Positions 1-8,472 of a DNA stretch of 64,000 bases are shown here, one piece after another. Position numbers and translations under genes: made by a program. The notes below the pieces were generated by a model. That model worked only from the letters and a program-made list of their open reading frames with translations. It was not told the DNA's origin and did not search any database. Within the stretch, counting starts at the first letter, position 1. Each line of letters begins with the position of its first letter. Origin of the DNA: Paenilisteria rustica (lineage in GTDB: Bacteria; Bacillota; Bacilli; Lactobacillales; Listeriaceae); NCBI RefSeq assembly GCF_013820765.1, contig NZ_JABJVM010000010.1, forward strand, positions 1-64,000, read 5' to 3'.

Positions 1-37
1 AGTCCCGTTAGTTTTCGCATCGCGAAATCCATTAGGA

Positions 38-535
38 ATGATACCGAAAACCAACTCATTTCTAAGATATAAAATTAATCGATCGACACCTTATAAATTT
101 TGTTCGAAAAAGGGTTGCCATTCCAATCTGAAAGTAATTGATCCAAAGGAATTTAACGATATACTTGAAGAATCCTACGTTCGGTATGATTCTGCTATTC
201 CTTTATTTACTACTGCGATGGGAGATATTATTGTATGGGAAAAAAATAAATATTTGAATCTGCTGAATTTTCGTCGAGGTATAGTGAAAGTCATTGAGTC
301 CGGGTTTGAGTTCTTTTTAGAAGACATAGAAGATGAGGATTTTTTAATAGAAGAATTAGATTGGAATCCGTATAAGGAAGCTTCTAAAAAATTAGGAAAT
401 CCCGCTTATGATGAATGCTTTGGCTATGTTCCAATTCTGGCTTTAGGTGGTTCAGAAAAAGTGGATAATTTGCAAAAAGTAAAACTAAAAGAGCATATTC
501 TGTTAATCTCAGCTTTGACGGGAGCTATCCAGTAA
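38..535 (+). pseudogene. DUF1851 (Tdi1-like) immunity protein, probably 5'-degraded
   Basis: The C-terminal ~130 residues resemble the DUF1851/GAD-like family, which includes immunity proteins to secreted polymorphic toxins; visible hallmarks are AIPLFTTAMGDIIVWEK, YDECFGYVPILALGGSEK and a KLKEHI ending. The first ~35 residues of this reading do not look like the family. Instead, pieces of the expected LINFWEKYG-like segment appear in the other two frames (LINF at 90-101, FEKG at 103-114) before the family reading begins near 116. This suggests at least two small frameshifts in the 5' part. The frame is also open from base 2, so a gene starting left of the window cannot be excluded. No toxin gene is visible beside it. 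Function is inferred from family only. Confidence 0.6.
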
Positions 536-926
536 GTAAAGCTGAAATAAAGCCAATATAAATGCTATATTCATGGGTCAATGTCTAAAACAGGCGTTGA
601 CTCTATTTTTATGCAGAAAGGAGGCGAAACATGCTTATTTTCAATAAAGAACGTTCTTCAAAAAACAATGTAGTTGAATTTGTGGGTAATTATTCTATAT
701 GAAGATATCAGACCTACTTTTTGTCAGTATGAAACGTGGAAAATGGTCGTCACCCCGATATTATGCTCTATTCTTTGCTATTTCTACCAGATTATTATCA
801 GTCCAAAGAGATGATTTTTCATGGAATGTCATAATACACGCATATTTCGTGTGAAACGACTTGGGAATGGGTTTGGAAAATTGGTAAGCTAAGGAAGTAG
901 GTTAAAAAGGGAGGAGTGATAGACAG
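536..926. other. intergenic region, no convincing gene
   Basis: About 390 bases between the DUF1851 remnant and the Mor-type gene. A 23-codon ORF at 631-702 has a good ribosome-binding site (AAAGGAGG at 617-624), and the next frame stays open for about 40 codons after it, so this may be a decayed gene. No promoter, terminator or repeat stands out. Confidence 0.4.
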
Positions 927-1208
927 ATGTATACACAACAACACATTCAGCAAGATTGTTTGGCGGAGGTCTATAAGGAGATGGTGGAAGCGATAGGAAT
1001 GGAGAGTATGCTGAAACTGTATCCGCTTTTGCGCGGTCAACAAATCAATTTTCCAGTCCGCTTATATGCAAAAGAAAAAGTCAGCATGAAAATCAGCCAA
1101 GAATATAATGGGAGTAATGTGCACGTACTGTCGCGAGAATACGGATATAGTTCGCGTTGGGTGCAGAAGATTATCAAGGAGCATCAAGAGGCAGGCGAAG
1201 CGACATGA
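927..1208 (+). CDS. Mor-family transcriptional activator-like protein
   Basis: 93 residues. The pattern (helical N-terminus, LYPLLRGQQINFPVRLY, then a C-terminal helix-turn-helix REYGYSSRWVQKIIKEHQ) matches the Mor transcription activator family, first described as the middle-gene activator of phage Mu. In Firmicutes such proteins often sit in prophage or bacteriocin regions, but here there are no phage genes around it, so it looks like a stand-alone or domesticated regulator. The start is supported by GGGAGGAG at 909-916. It may act on the lipoprotein gene 73 bases downstream, though no operator was identified. Confidence 0.7.
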   Translation: MYTQQHIQQDCLAEVYKEMVEAIGMESMLKLYPLLRGQQINFPVRLYAKEKVSMKISQEYNGSNVHVLSREYGYSSRWVQKIIKEHQEAGEAT

Positions 1209-1281
1209 AAACAGTGGACGCTAAGATTTGGAAGTCTAAAACTATTTAGAAGAAAAAATACAGAGAATGCGAGGATGAAAC

Positions 1282-2145
1282 ATGAAGAAACTAAGTCTAG
1301 TGGTATTGAGCTTCCTACTTTTGCTAGCAGGTTGCGGACAAGCGGATACAGAGGATGCCTATAATGCAGCCATACAAAAAGGGCTCGATGCGATTGCTAG
1401 TGAAAACTATGCCAAAGCAGAAGCCGCCTTTGAATTAGCATTGGAAGATAAGAAGGCCGATGAAAAAGCAGAGGCATATCTTGTACAAACAAAAGCCATG
1501 CAAGCGGCTACAGATGCCTACGTTAACAAAGATTATAAGAAAACCAAGGAAGAAGTAGCGGATGTTATCCAAGAGAAAAAAGGATCAGACGCGCTTGTTC
1601 AAAAAGCAACGATACTTCAAACCAAAGTAAATACTTTAGAAAAACAACAGCAGACCTTACAAACAAAATGGGCAGCGATTGAAAAGGCATTAAAAGCTAA
1701 AGACTATGACACGGCGTCGAAACAAGTCACAGCGTTGTTGCAAGCGGATTTGGCAGATTTTCCAGCTATGAAAAAACAAGCAGAAGAAGCGAAAACGAAG
1801 ATAGCGGCGGAAAAGCAAGCGTTAGCGAAACAGCAAGAAGAGGCACAGGTGGCTAAGGAAAAACAAGAAGCAGAGGCGCAAGCAAAGGAATCGGCTTCCA
1901 TTGAGCAGGATTCAGGAAATACATTGAGTGATGCAGATATCGTGGCTAAAGTAGAGGCGTATAATGGTGAAAGTGGGAACGGTGTCACCTATTCTGTGGA
2001 AGCGGTACTAGATGAGCTTACTGGTGGAACGAGCTATGAAATTTGGGTTCGTTCTGATGGGAGTGATGGGTTCCGTCCAGGGGCAGCGTTAGCCCATTAC
2101 TATTATTATCCAGAAATTGATAAAGTAGAAGCAGTATCATCATAA
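1282..2145 (+). CDS. secreted lipoprotein with TPR-like and coiled-coil segments
   Basis: 287 residues. A type II signal peptide ends in the lipobox LLAGC (Cys about residue 18), so the protein should be anchored to the outer face of the membrane. Residues ~25-130 are alanine-rich helical repeats of TPR-like character (NYAKAEAAFELALEDKKAD, NKDYKKTKEEVADVI). Residues ~160-215 are a Lys/Glu/Ala/Gln-rich coiled coil, followed by a compact C-terminal domain with YEIWVRSDGSDG. No enzymatic motif is visible and the function is unknown. A terminator follows immediately. Confidence 0.75.
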   Translation: MKKLSLVVLSFLLLLAGCGQADTEDAYNAAIQKGLDAIASENYAKAEAAFELALEDKKADEKAEAYLVQTKAMQAATDAYVNKDYKKTKEEVADVIQEKKGSDALVQKATILQTKVNTLEKQQQTLQTKWAAIEKALKAKDYDTASKQVTALLQADLADFPAMKKQAEEAKTKIAAEKQALAKQQEEAQVAKEKQEAEAQAKESASIEQDSGNTLSDADIVAKVEAYNGESGNGVTYSVEAVLDELTGGTSYEIWVRSDGSDGFRPGAALAHYYYYPEIDKVEAVSS

Positions 2146-2150
2146 TATTG

Positions 2151-2180
2151 AAAGAGGCAGCCATCGCGTTGTCTCTTTTT
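2151..2180 (+). terminator. Rho-independent terminator after the lipoprotein gene
   Basis: Stem AAAGAGGCAG / TTGTCTCTTT (two G-U pairs) closed by a short loop and followed by T residues. It starts 5 bases after the lipoprotein stop codon. Confidence 0.7.
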
Positions 2181-2249
2181 GATAGAGAAAAGAAGGCAAT
2201 GTATACTTTGCTTCCTACGCAATGTTACATGATTAAGTCACTTTTGTTG

Positions 2250-2255
2250 TATAAT
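2250..2255 (+). promoter_or_regulatory. candidate -10 box for the DUF998/aldolase pair
   Basis: TATAAT at 2250-2255 with a weak TTACAT 19 bases upstream. It would give a leader of about 105 bases. Spacing is longer than ideal, so this is tentative. Confidence 0.35.
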
Positions 2256-2366
2256 AAAGAGGTTATTGGTGAGTTGGTGCTCAAAAATAGCCTAAATAAT
2301 ACTACCGCCAAACGATATATGGTAAAATAAGCGAAAGTTCGAAATTTTATCACAGGAGGCTCGAAA

Positions 2367-3017
2367 ATGAACTTTTTAAAAAGATATGGCTTCTATTTTC
2401 TATTGTTGGGGATATTAAGTGATTTTTTGACGCCTTATGTTTTGGGTATTTTCTATCCGGGCTTGAACCAAATGACGATGGTGATGAGTGTGTTTGGTGA
2501 CGTGGAAAGTCCTGTTCGCGGGGCGTTTTTGGTGTGGTCGGTGGTATCTGGGGTATTCTTTGTTCTAGCTTTACCGGCGATATACGGAACGTTTGCTGAG
2601 ACTTCGCGTACGTTGGCGATTTTGCTGGCTTCGGCGATTGGTTTATACGGAGTCGGGGATTGTATTTTCACGGGGTTGTTCAGTATTGATACGGAGCAGG
2701 CGACTTGGACGTTTTCTACTTGGGTACATAATATTGGCTCTGGACTGGGGTATATGGGCTTTTTACTGTTCCCGTTATTCTTGATTCTGCTTTACCAAAA
2801 ACAAGGTCGGAAAACGCATAGGAAGACATACTTGGTGCTTTTCATCGTCAGCCTTATATCTGCGGGTGTGTACGGATTAGCGCGGATTCCGGCGGTTAAT
2901 GATTTCCCGATTTTAGATCAAATTGGGTTTTGTCAGCGGATTAGTTTCTTTTTCAATTACTTACCGATAGTGATTTTTGCTATAGATCAAATAAAACTTG
3001 GAAATAAGGGGAGATAA
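2367..3017 (+). CDS. DUF998-type integral membrane protein
   Basis: 216 residues with about six predicted membrane helices (roughly residues 8-28, 50-72, 80-102, 120-145, 155-172, 188-206). Length and hydrophobic pattern fit the DUF998 family of uncharacterised membrane proteins. The ribosome-binding site CAGGAGG precedes the ATG. It is followed after 2 bases by the threonine aldolase gene, so the two are almost certainly co-transcribed. No catalytic motif is seen. Confidence 0.7.
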   Translation: MNFLKRYGFYFLLLGILSDFLTPYVLGIFYPGLNQMTMVMSVFGDVESPVRGAFLVWSVVSGVFFVLALPAIYGTFAETSRTLAILLASAIGLYGVGDCIFTGLFSIDTEQATWTFSTWVHNIGSGLGYMGFLLFPLFLILLYQKQGRKTHRKTYLVLFIVSLISAGVYGLARIPAVNDFPILDQIGFCQRISFFFNYLPIVIFAIDQIKLGNKGR

Positions 3018-3019
3018 AG

Positions 3020-4096
3020 ATGGCAAACAGCAATAAATTGAAGGATTCATTCAAAAAAACGACGTATAAACTTTCGCAACATGGGCCGCGCAATGCTAGT
3101 GTTTTGAAAGAGGCTTTTGAAGCGGTGGATGGTGATTTGGAAAGTGATATTTACGGAGATGGCGCGGTTATTGAGAATTTTCAGGACAAAATCGCGGCGT
3201 TTTTAGGGAAGGAAACGGCTGTGTTTTTCCCAAGTGGGACGATGGCGCAGCAGGCAGCGTTGCGGATTTGGGCGGACGAGAAGGGGAACAAAAAAATCGC
3301 GTATCATCCGCTTTCTCATCTCGAAATTCATGAGCAGAATGCCTTGAAAGAGTTGCAATCGATGGAGCCATTATTGCTTGGAACGGCGGAACGGTTGTTG
3401 ACGATGGACGATATTCGGAATCTTAGCGAGCCGGTTTCTTGTATTTTAATTGAGTTGCCGCAACGTGAAATTGGTGGGCAGTTGCCGTCGTTTGCTGAAT
3501 TGGAGGAGATTTCGGCGTATTGTCGCAACAATGGGATTAGGCTTCACCTGGATGGCGCGCGGTTGTGGGAAGTTACGCCGTATTATCAGAAGTCGGAAAA
3601 GGAGATTTGCGCGCTTTTTGATAGTGTTTATGTTTCTTTTTATAAAGGGCTTGGCGGTATCGCGGGGGCTATTTTGGCTGGGGGCGAGGATTTCACGGCT
3701 GAGGCGAAGATTTGGAAACGGCGTTATGGTGGGGATTTGATTAGTCTGTATCCGTATATTGTGTCGGCGGATTATTATTTCGACAAACGAATTGGCAAAA
3801 TGGGAGAGTATTATGAGGCGGCGAAGGATTTGGCGCACCGATTTAATGCGTGCGATGGTGTGCGTACGGTGCCGGAAGTGCCTGTTTCCAATATGTTTCA
3901 TGTATATTTTGAGAAGTCAGCCGAAGCTATCGAACCGATTTTGGCAAAAATCCATGCGGAAACGGGCGTTGGTTGTTCGGGGTATTTGCAGGAAAAACCG
4001 GGTGGTGCATGTGGATTTGAGCTATCAGTTGGAGACGCGGTGGCAGAAATTCCTGTGGCATCGCTGGATCAGGTTTTTGAGAAATTAGGAGAATAA
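3020..4096 (+). CDS. threonine aldolase-family PLP enzyme
   Basis: 358 residues, matching the beta-eliminating lyase / L-threonine aldolase family. These fold-type I PLP enzymes cleave threonine or allo-threonine to glycine and acetaldehyde. Visible landmarks are FFPSGTMAQQAAL near residue 70, HLDGARLWE (PLP-binding Asp and substrate Arg region) near residue 178, and SFYKGLGG near residue 212, in which the Lys should form the Schiff base. Length is usual for the family. It is the second gene of a two-gene unit with the DUF998 membrane protein. Exact substrate stereochemistry cannot be read from sequence. Confidence 0.85.
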   Translation: MANSNKLKDSFKKTTYKLSQHGPRNASVLKEAFEAVDGDLESDIYGDGAVIENFQDKIAAFLGKETAVFFPSGTMAQQAALRIWADEKGNKKIAYHPLSHLEIHEQNALKELQSMEPLLLGTAERLLTMDDIRNLSEPVSCILIELPQREIGGQLPSFAELEEISAYCRNNGIRLHLDGARLWEVTPYYQKSEKEICALFDSVYVSFYKGLGGIAGAILAGGEDFTAEAKIWKRRYGGDLISLYPYIVSADYYFDKRIGKMGEYYEAAKDLAHRFNACDGVRTVPEVPVSNMFHVYFEKSAEAIEPILAKIHAETGVGCSGYLQEKPGGACGFELSVGDAVAEIPVASLDQVFEKLGE

Positions 4097-4204
4097 GTTG
4101 AGGGAGGGTCAATGTCGGGAAGTGTGGCAGTGATTCTCTTTTTTGGTTTGCCTCCTCCGCGAAATGGTATAATAGGTCTAAAGCTGAAAAAAGGAGTGCC
4201 CGCG

Positions 4205-5020
4205 ATGCAATATGTCAGATGTTTTGAGCTGTCTAGTGGCTCTGTGACGAATCCAAATATTTATCCGTATAATATTTTGCGTGGGAAATCGGGCGAAATA
4301 CTTATTTTGGATACCATCACCATTTTATACGGCAACAATGGCTCTGGGAAGTCGACATTGCTTAATCTCATGGCGACGAAGCTAGGTGTTGCAGGCGCTG
4401 AGCAGAACAAAGCGTGGAGCAAGGTAGATTATTTTTCGAACTACGTAGCAGGAAGTAGGGTGAGTTATGGCACTGCGGAAGATGGTGTTCGGGACCTTGC
4501 GCTTCCGGGAAATAGTCGCTATATTAAGAGTGAGGATATTTTATATGAAGTGAAGAAAATCCAGCAAGAGGCGATTTTACGTGAGGGTTATGTGTATGAG
4601 CGTGGCCGGTTGGGGCAAACGAAGGAGGAAATCGCGGAGCATCAAGGCTCTTATGCGATGAAAAAAGAAATCAAACGCCTTCAGTTTGCGCAGGAGAAAT
4701 ATTCTAACGGGGAAACGGCGATGCAGGTTTTTGAGGATTATATTACGCCGGATGGGTTTTATTTATTGGATGAACCAGAAAGCTCGCTATCACCGGAAAA
4801 TCAAATGAAGTTGGCGGAAATGATCAATCAAGCAGCGCGATTTTTAGATTGTCAGTTTGTGATTGCGACACATTCGCCGTTTTTATTGGGTGCGCTATCG
4901 GGGACGATTTATAATTTGGACCGGGAAGGCTTGCAAACGTGCGCTTGGACGGAGCTTGAGAATGTGCAATTGTTAGAACGCTTTTTTTATGAGCGGCAGG
5001 ATGCGTTTCGTAAGCGCTAA
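4205..5020 (+). CDS. AAA/ABC-type ATPase (AAA_15/21-like)
   Basis: 271 residues. Walker A YGNNGSGKST lies near residue 40, Walker B FYLLDEPESSLSP near residue 180, and the His-switch region IATHSPFLLGA near residue 215. There are no membrane segments. This layout is typical of stand-alone SMC/ABC-like ATPases annotated as AAA family, some of which belong to defence or toxin-antitoxin systems. The ATG at 4205 is chosen because AAAGGAG lies just upstream; an in-frame ATG at 4112 would add a non-conserved N-terminus running through a TATAAT-containing stretch. The role is unknown. Confidence 0.8.
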   Translation: MQYVRCFELSSGSVTNPNIYPYNILRGKSGEILILDTITILYGNNGSGKSTLLNLMATKLGVAGAEQNKAWSKVDYFSNYVAGSRVSYGTAEDGVRDLALPGNSRYIKSEDILYEVKKIQQEAILREGYVYERGRLGQTKEEIAEHQGSYAMKKEIKRLQFAQEKYSNGETAMQVFEDYITPDGFYLLDEPESSLSPENQMKLAEMINQAARFLDCQFVIATHSPFLLGALSGTIYNLDREGLQTCAWTELENVQLLERFFYERQDAFRKR

Positions 5021-5039
5021 GAGAGGAAGGAGATTTAAG

Positions 5040-5324
5040 ATGGTAATAATAATGGTGAGTCATGGCTGGCAGGTGCATTCTGATCAACGGGTGCGTATTT
5101 ATCAAGAGGAGGACGGGAATCTCGCTATTTTTCTGGACCTCAGAGAATTCGGTGATCCAGCGCCACTGCTCATCGATTTGAGCGAGCAATCAGTAAGCAT
5201 TGTATCGACACCACATTTGGTCGAAAAAATAGAGGTAAAATTGACAAAAGAAATCGTGATTACGTGGAGTGACGAGCCTTTCCAATTATCTGCGACGGAA
5301 GGCATTTACGAAGATACGGAATAA
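5040..5324 (+). CDS. small hypothetical protein (94 aa)
   Basis: Start at 5040 is supported by GAAGGAG 8 bases upstream; the frame is open further upstream inside the ATPase gene. The protein is acidic and beta-rich with no signal peptide or membrane segment. It lies 19 bases after the ATPase stop and is probably co-transcribed. I do not recognise a family. Confidence 0.6.
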   Translation: MVIIMVSHGWQVHSDQRVRIYQEEDGNLAIFLDLREFGDPAPLLIDLSEQSVSIVSTPHLVEKIEVKLTKEIVITWSDEPFQLSATEGIYEDTE

Positions 5325-5334
5325 TATAATGCAA

Positions 5335-5384
5335 TAAAAAACCTTGTTATGATTTTCAGCATCACACTAAAAATCATAACAAGG
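5335..5384 (-). terminator. terminator of the LPSTG adhesin gene
   Basis: A perfect 15-bp stem (5342-5356 with 5370-5384) lies between the converging genes. On the minus strand it is followed by a T-run (plus-strand AATAAAAAA), so it terminates the adhesin transcript. It may also stop the plus-strand transcript, although that side lacks a T-run. Confidence 0.85.
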
Positions 5385-5412
5385 AAGGTAGGCTTGATAG
5401 CAGTTTATGTTA

Positions 5413-7689
5413 TCAGGCTTTTTTGCGTCTAGATACTAGAGCACCTAATGCGAGCAATAGGATACCGCCAGTCCAGACGAGCGTTTGATTAATCGCATCC
5501 CCAGTACTAGGCAAACGAGTTTCTTTGCTGATACGTTTTGTTGGTGTCGTCGGTGTTGTGTTGCTCGTTGGTGTCACGATGATTGTATTTGTCGGTGGTG
5601 TCAAGGGTGTAGTAGGTATAACTGGTGTCGTCGGTGTTACCGGTACTGGTGGTGTTGGCAATGGCGGTGTAGGAGGTGTCGGCGGAACAGGCAAATCCGG
5701 CACATACACATTCGTGAAATTATAGCCATCTTGGATTGTCATGTAGTTCTCGACAGTTTCCTCTTGTAACGTATAATCATAATCTTTTCCATTCGCATCC
5801 AACTTAGGCAACTGATCGAAGCTATAAGCCCAATCATCATCCGCCGTCACCACTTTCGACTGAATCATTTTTCCATTTTGATAAAGGTCAATCGTGATGC
5901 TTGCAGGGCGTTTTCCATCTTTATCCCCATTATCATCCCACGTTTTCTGCCCAGCAACCGATGTCGCTAGTTCGTTCGTTTTGTTCAATGTAGCTGTTGT
6001 TGTATCGCCATATGTCACAGTAAATGGAACAGGCGTCGTATCTAACAAATAGAGGTCTGGCGCTTTCGTTTCTACAAAAGAGTATTCGCCAGGTCTCAAA
6101 ATTCCAGTACGCACCATGCCGTCATCATTAGACGTTAAATCAGAGCGAACAGTCATCCCTTGCGCATCTACAATTTTGAAAACCGCTCCTGCTAAAGGAT
6201 TACCAGTTGTCGCATCTTTTTTTACCAAGTAAGCACTATTTTCAACTGTCGTCGTGATACTGTTACTATAAATATCCGTACCCGCATAGTCAATGTACGA
6301 TCTGTTCACAATCTCATCGCCAGCACGCGCATCCGGATTCGAATAATTCGCTAAAAATTTCACGGTCGTTTTTTGACCCACATTCAAATTTCTGAGCAAA
6401 GTATACTCCAGCGTATTCGTGTCGGCATCATACGTCGCATCTGAAATAAAGTGATTATTAAACTCTATTGTTTTATTAAACGTAATATAGTCTGGCAACG
6501 GGTCGACAATTCTTGTTCCAGCTGGCACAGTACCATCCATATTTCCAAGAGTCAATGAATAAGTCAAGCCACCATCAGCCGTCGAGATTGTCGATTTATC
6601 AACCGCTTTTGTCAACGTTGTGTAGTTGTAATCAGACGTATCAATGGTTAACGCAGCATCGGCTGATTTGATAACCGCATCATTACTCGTAAGGTCCACG
6701 GTATTGTACCGAACCCCAAACGTATCCGCGGTAATATCATCATCCACTTTCTCAGCGTACATCACAACATAACTATCATCTTCCGTTAAATCGCCTAAAT
6801 CGATAGAAAAGCCGTCCGCTGAGGTTTCAATTTTCCCTGAAAACTGCTCAGTGACATAGTTCCAAGCCGTCGGGAAGCCGTCATCGCCCCATGCCGTTAC
6901 CTTCGCGATTCGAATATGTTGAAGCGGCGTTGCATCCCCAGAAGCGGTAATGTATTTTCCAGGATCGGCCAATTCAGTATTTTTAGGTGTTGTATCGACT
7001 AACTTCGCGTTTTTCACATTTGCTCTACTATAGTTAACTAAAATCGCAAAAATATTAGAAGATGGATTGGTCGTGCTCATCAACGAAACACTTTCTCCAT
7101 TAATGTCTTTGTGCGACTGCGTGCTTCTTTTTTCTAGTAAAGGTAGGCCAGGATTATCTGTTGCTATGTTTGAAATAGCTTGATCAGAACTCACTTTTTG
7201 ATTGCCTTTGTAAAGCGTATCGCCAAATGTTACCGAATCAGGAGTGTCTGAATTCCCGCTATAAAACCGTGGTGCCTTAAATTTGACTGTAAATGTTTGT
7301 CCTGTTGCGCTCTGCTGATCAATTTTCGTGTGGTCGTAGTGAACCGTTAATAAGTAGTCTCCGTTAGCATCAGTTTCTAGAGCGTTATCTTCTAACAGGA
7401 AAGGGTTTCCAATTACTAGCTTGTCTAAAATATCTTTTTTGTCTGCTACGACTGAGCTAGGAATAGATACAGTAACGTAGCCATCTTTATTTAGTTTTCC
7501 AGCAGAGGATGCTAATGTGACGGTTAGTTCTACTTGTTGTCGTGAATTAATAGTATCCGGACCACTTATGGTTATCCCCGGATCATCCCCTTGTTTTGCC
7601 TGTGCGCTAGGTGTTAATATCAGTGACTGGCTCAATACAACTAGAACAGCCATGAGAAAGTATACGGTTTTCTTCCAAGTTTGCTTCAT
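5413..7689 (-). CDS. LPXTG-anchored SpaA/Cna-B adhesin
   Basis: 758 residues. An N-terminal Sec signal peptide (about residues 1-31, ending SAQA) is followed by a long beta-rich adhesin-like region (~35-480) and a SpaA-type domain (~486-575, with LVKKDATTGNPLAGAVFKI and ETKAP). A Cna-B domain (~576-660, starting GQKTWDDNGDKDGKRP) and a Pro/Thr-rich wall spacer follow. The sortase motif LPSTG lies at about residue 726, with a membrane helix and RRKKA tail. It should therefore be covalently linked to peptidoglycan by sortase A. SpaA and Cna-B domains commonly carry Lys-Asn isopeptide bonds. The ligand is unknown. A good ribosome-binding site GGAGGCGG precedes the start, and the gene diverges from the Ig-repeat genes. 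Confidence 0.92.
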   Translation of the reverse strand: MKQTWKKTVYFLMAVLVVLSQSLILTPSAQAKQGDDPGITISGPDTINSRQQVELTVTLASSAGKLNKDGYVTVSIPSSVVADKKDILDKLVIGNPFLLEDNALETDANGDYLLTVHYDHTKIDQQSATGQTFTVKFKAPRFYSGNSDTPDSVTFGDTLYKGNQKVSSDQAISNIATDNPGLPLLEKRSTQSHKDINGESVSLMSTTNPSSNIFAILVNYSRANVKNAKLVDTTPKNTELADPGKYITASGDATPLQHIRIAKVTAWGDDGFPTAWNYVTEQFSGKIETSADGFSIDLGDLTEDDSYVVMYAEKVDDDITADTFGVRYNTVDLTSNDAVIKSADAALTIDTSDYNYTTLTKAVDKSTISTADGGLTYSLTLGNMDGTVPAGTRIVDPLPDYITFNKTIEFNNHFISDATYDADTNTLEYTLLRNLNVGQKTTVKFLANYSNPDARAGDEIVNRSYIDYAGTDIYSNSITTTVENSAYLVKKDATTGNPLAGAVFKIVDAQGMTVRSDLTSNDDGMVRTGILRPGEYSFVETKAPDLYLLDTTPVPFTVTYGDTTTATLNKTNELATSVAGQKTWDDNGDKDGKRPASITIDLYQNGKMIQSKVVTADDDWAYSFDQLPKLDANGKDYDYTLQEETVENYMTIQDGYNFTNVYVPDLPVPPTPPTPPLPTPPVPVTPTTPVIPTTPLTPPTNTIIVTPTSNTTPTTPTKRISKETRLPSTGDAINQTLVWTGGILLLALGALVSRRKKA

Positions 7690-8003
7690 TCATTCCGCCT
7701 CCATTTTTATATGTAATTACCAGATAATTTTACTAATAAATTAATAATTGTCGAGCGTTATTTAATCACTTTATCCGAATAATATGGCGATTTTGTGAAT
7801 ACTCATTATTTCAAAAGCATATTTCCATGAAATTCAGTCAATAAGGAATGCTCCCGTGATAAAGCAAAATAAAACCAAGTAAATCCATAAACCTACTATT
7901 AATAGGGAAAATATTTTCTGCAAGTATTATGGTGAGTCTCGGATAAAATAAAAGTTCACCGTAAAACAATTTATATAAAATAGTCACAATTAGTATATCA
8001 AAC

Positions 8004-8045
8004 CGTGTAAAACACGCGTGACGATTATTTTTTCTATGCTAATAT
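8004..8045 (+). promoter_or_regulatory. PrfA-like operator and -10 box, copy 1
   Basis: The 13-bp palindrome CGTGT-AAA-ACACG (8004-8016) is followed after exactly 23 bases by TAATAT (8040-8045). No -35 consensus is present. An activator box about 22-23 bases before the -10 is the known architecture of PrfA-dependent promoters in Listeria. The box sequence differs from the PrfA consensus, so a related Crp/Fnr-family protein is the inferred binder. Confidence 0.6.
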
Positions 8046-8153
8046 GTATAGAGTAGTCAGAGACAGGCAAGGCCAGTCAGTGCTACAGTGTTTATTCTAA
8101 ATACAGCTAGTATAAGCAAATTATATAAAATGTTCACAATTTGTAAATGAAAT

Positions 8154-8195
8154 TGTGTAAAACACACGCAGCCCAGATTTTTTAAATGTTAATAT
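8154..8195 (+). promoter_or_regulatory. PrfA-like operator and -10 box, copy 2
   Basis: The palindrome TGTGT-AAA-ACACA (8154-8166) sits 23 bases before TAATAT (8190-8195), the same geometry as copy 1. The outer base pair changed from C-G to T-A on both sides, which keeps the dyad symmetric. Transcription from here would give a leader of about 385 bases before the Ig gene. Confidence 0.62.
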
Positions 8196-8456
8196 GTATG
8201 AAGTAGACAGCGATTTGCGTTAACTAGGACATGATCAGCACTAGATTTAAGAAGAAAGATATAATGGATAATAAATCCTGAATATTTTTTGTATTCCGAT
8301 AAAATCTAGCGACGTGCGCGAACATAACTATATGAGCCATCCTGTCTTCTTCAAAACACTAAAAATTTAGAATAATACTCTATTGAAAGGTGGTATGTGT
8401 ATGTGAAAAGACACAAACTGCAAATCAAGGAACAACATTTGAGATAAGCTATTTAA

Positions 8457-8472
8457 AAGTATGAACATACTT
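8457..8472 (+). promoter_or_regulatory. inverted repeat in the Ig-gene leader
   Basis: AAGTATG-AA-CATACTT is a perfect 7-2-7 inverted repeat about 120 bases before the start codon. A further CATACTT follows at 8486-8492. It could be an operator or a small RNA hairpin; no family is recognised. Confidence 0.4.

Larger units (their letters stand above)
7965..8230 (+). repeat. duplicated promoter block (two ~100-bp imperfect copies)
   Basis: Copy 1 (~7972-8062) and copy 2 (~8120-8212) share an ordered set of elements: an ATATAAAAT box, TCACAATT followed by GTA, the palindrome (C/T)GTGTAAAACAC(G/A), and the -10 with its flanks (TAATATGTAT, then GTAG and CAG). Sequence between the shared blocks differs, so the shared blocks appear to be under selection. 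Confidence 0.75.

Noticed and set aside
2148-2330. 60-codon plus-strand ORF after the lipoprotein gene
   Set aside because: It begins inside the terminator stem, has no ribosome-binding site and spans a likely promoter.
4112-4204. N-terminal extension of the AAA ATPase
   Set aside because: No family-like sequence, and a better ribosome-binding site exists at the 4205 start.
5325-5412. Attachment site or recombination palindrome at the inverted repeat
   Set aside because: The stem is followed by a T-run on the minus strand and sits between converging genes, so a terminator explains it.
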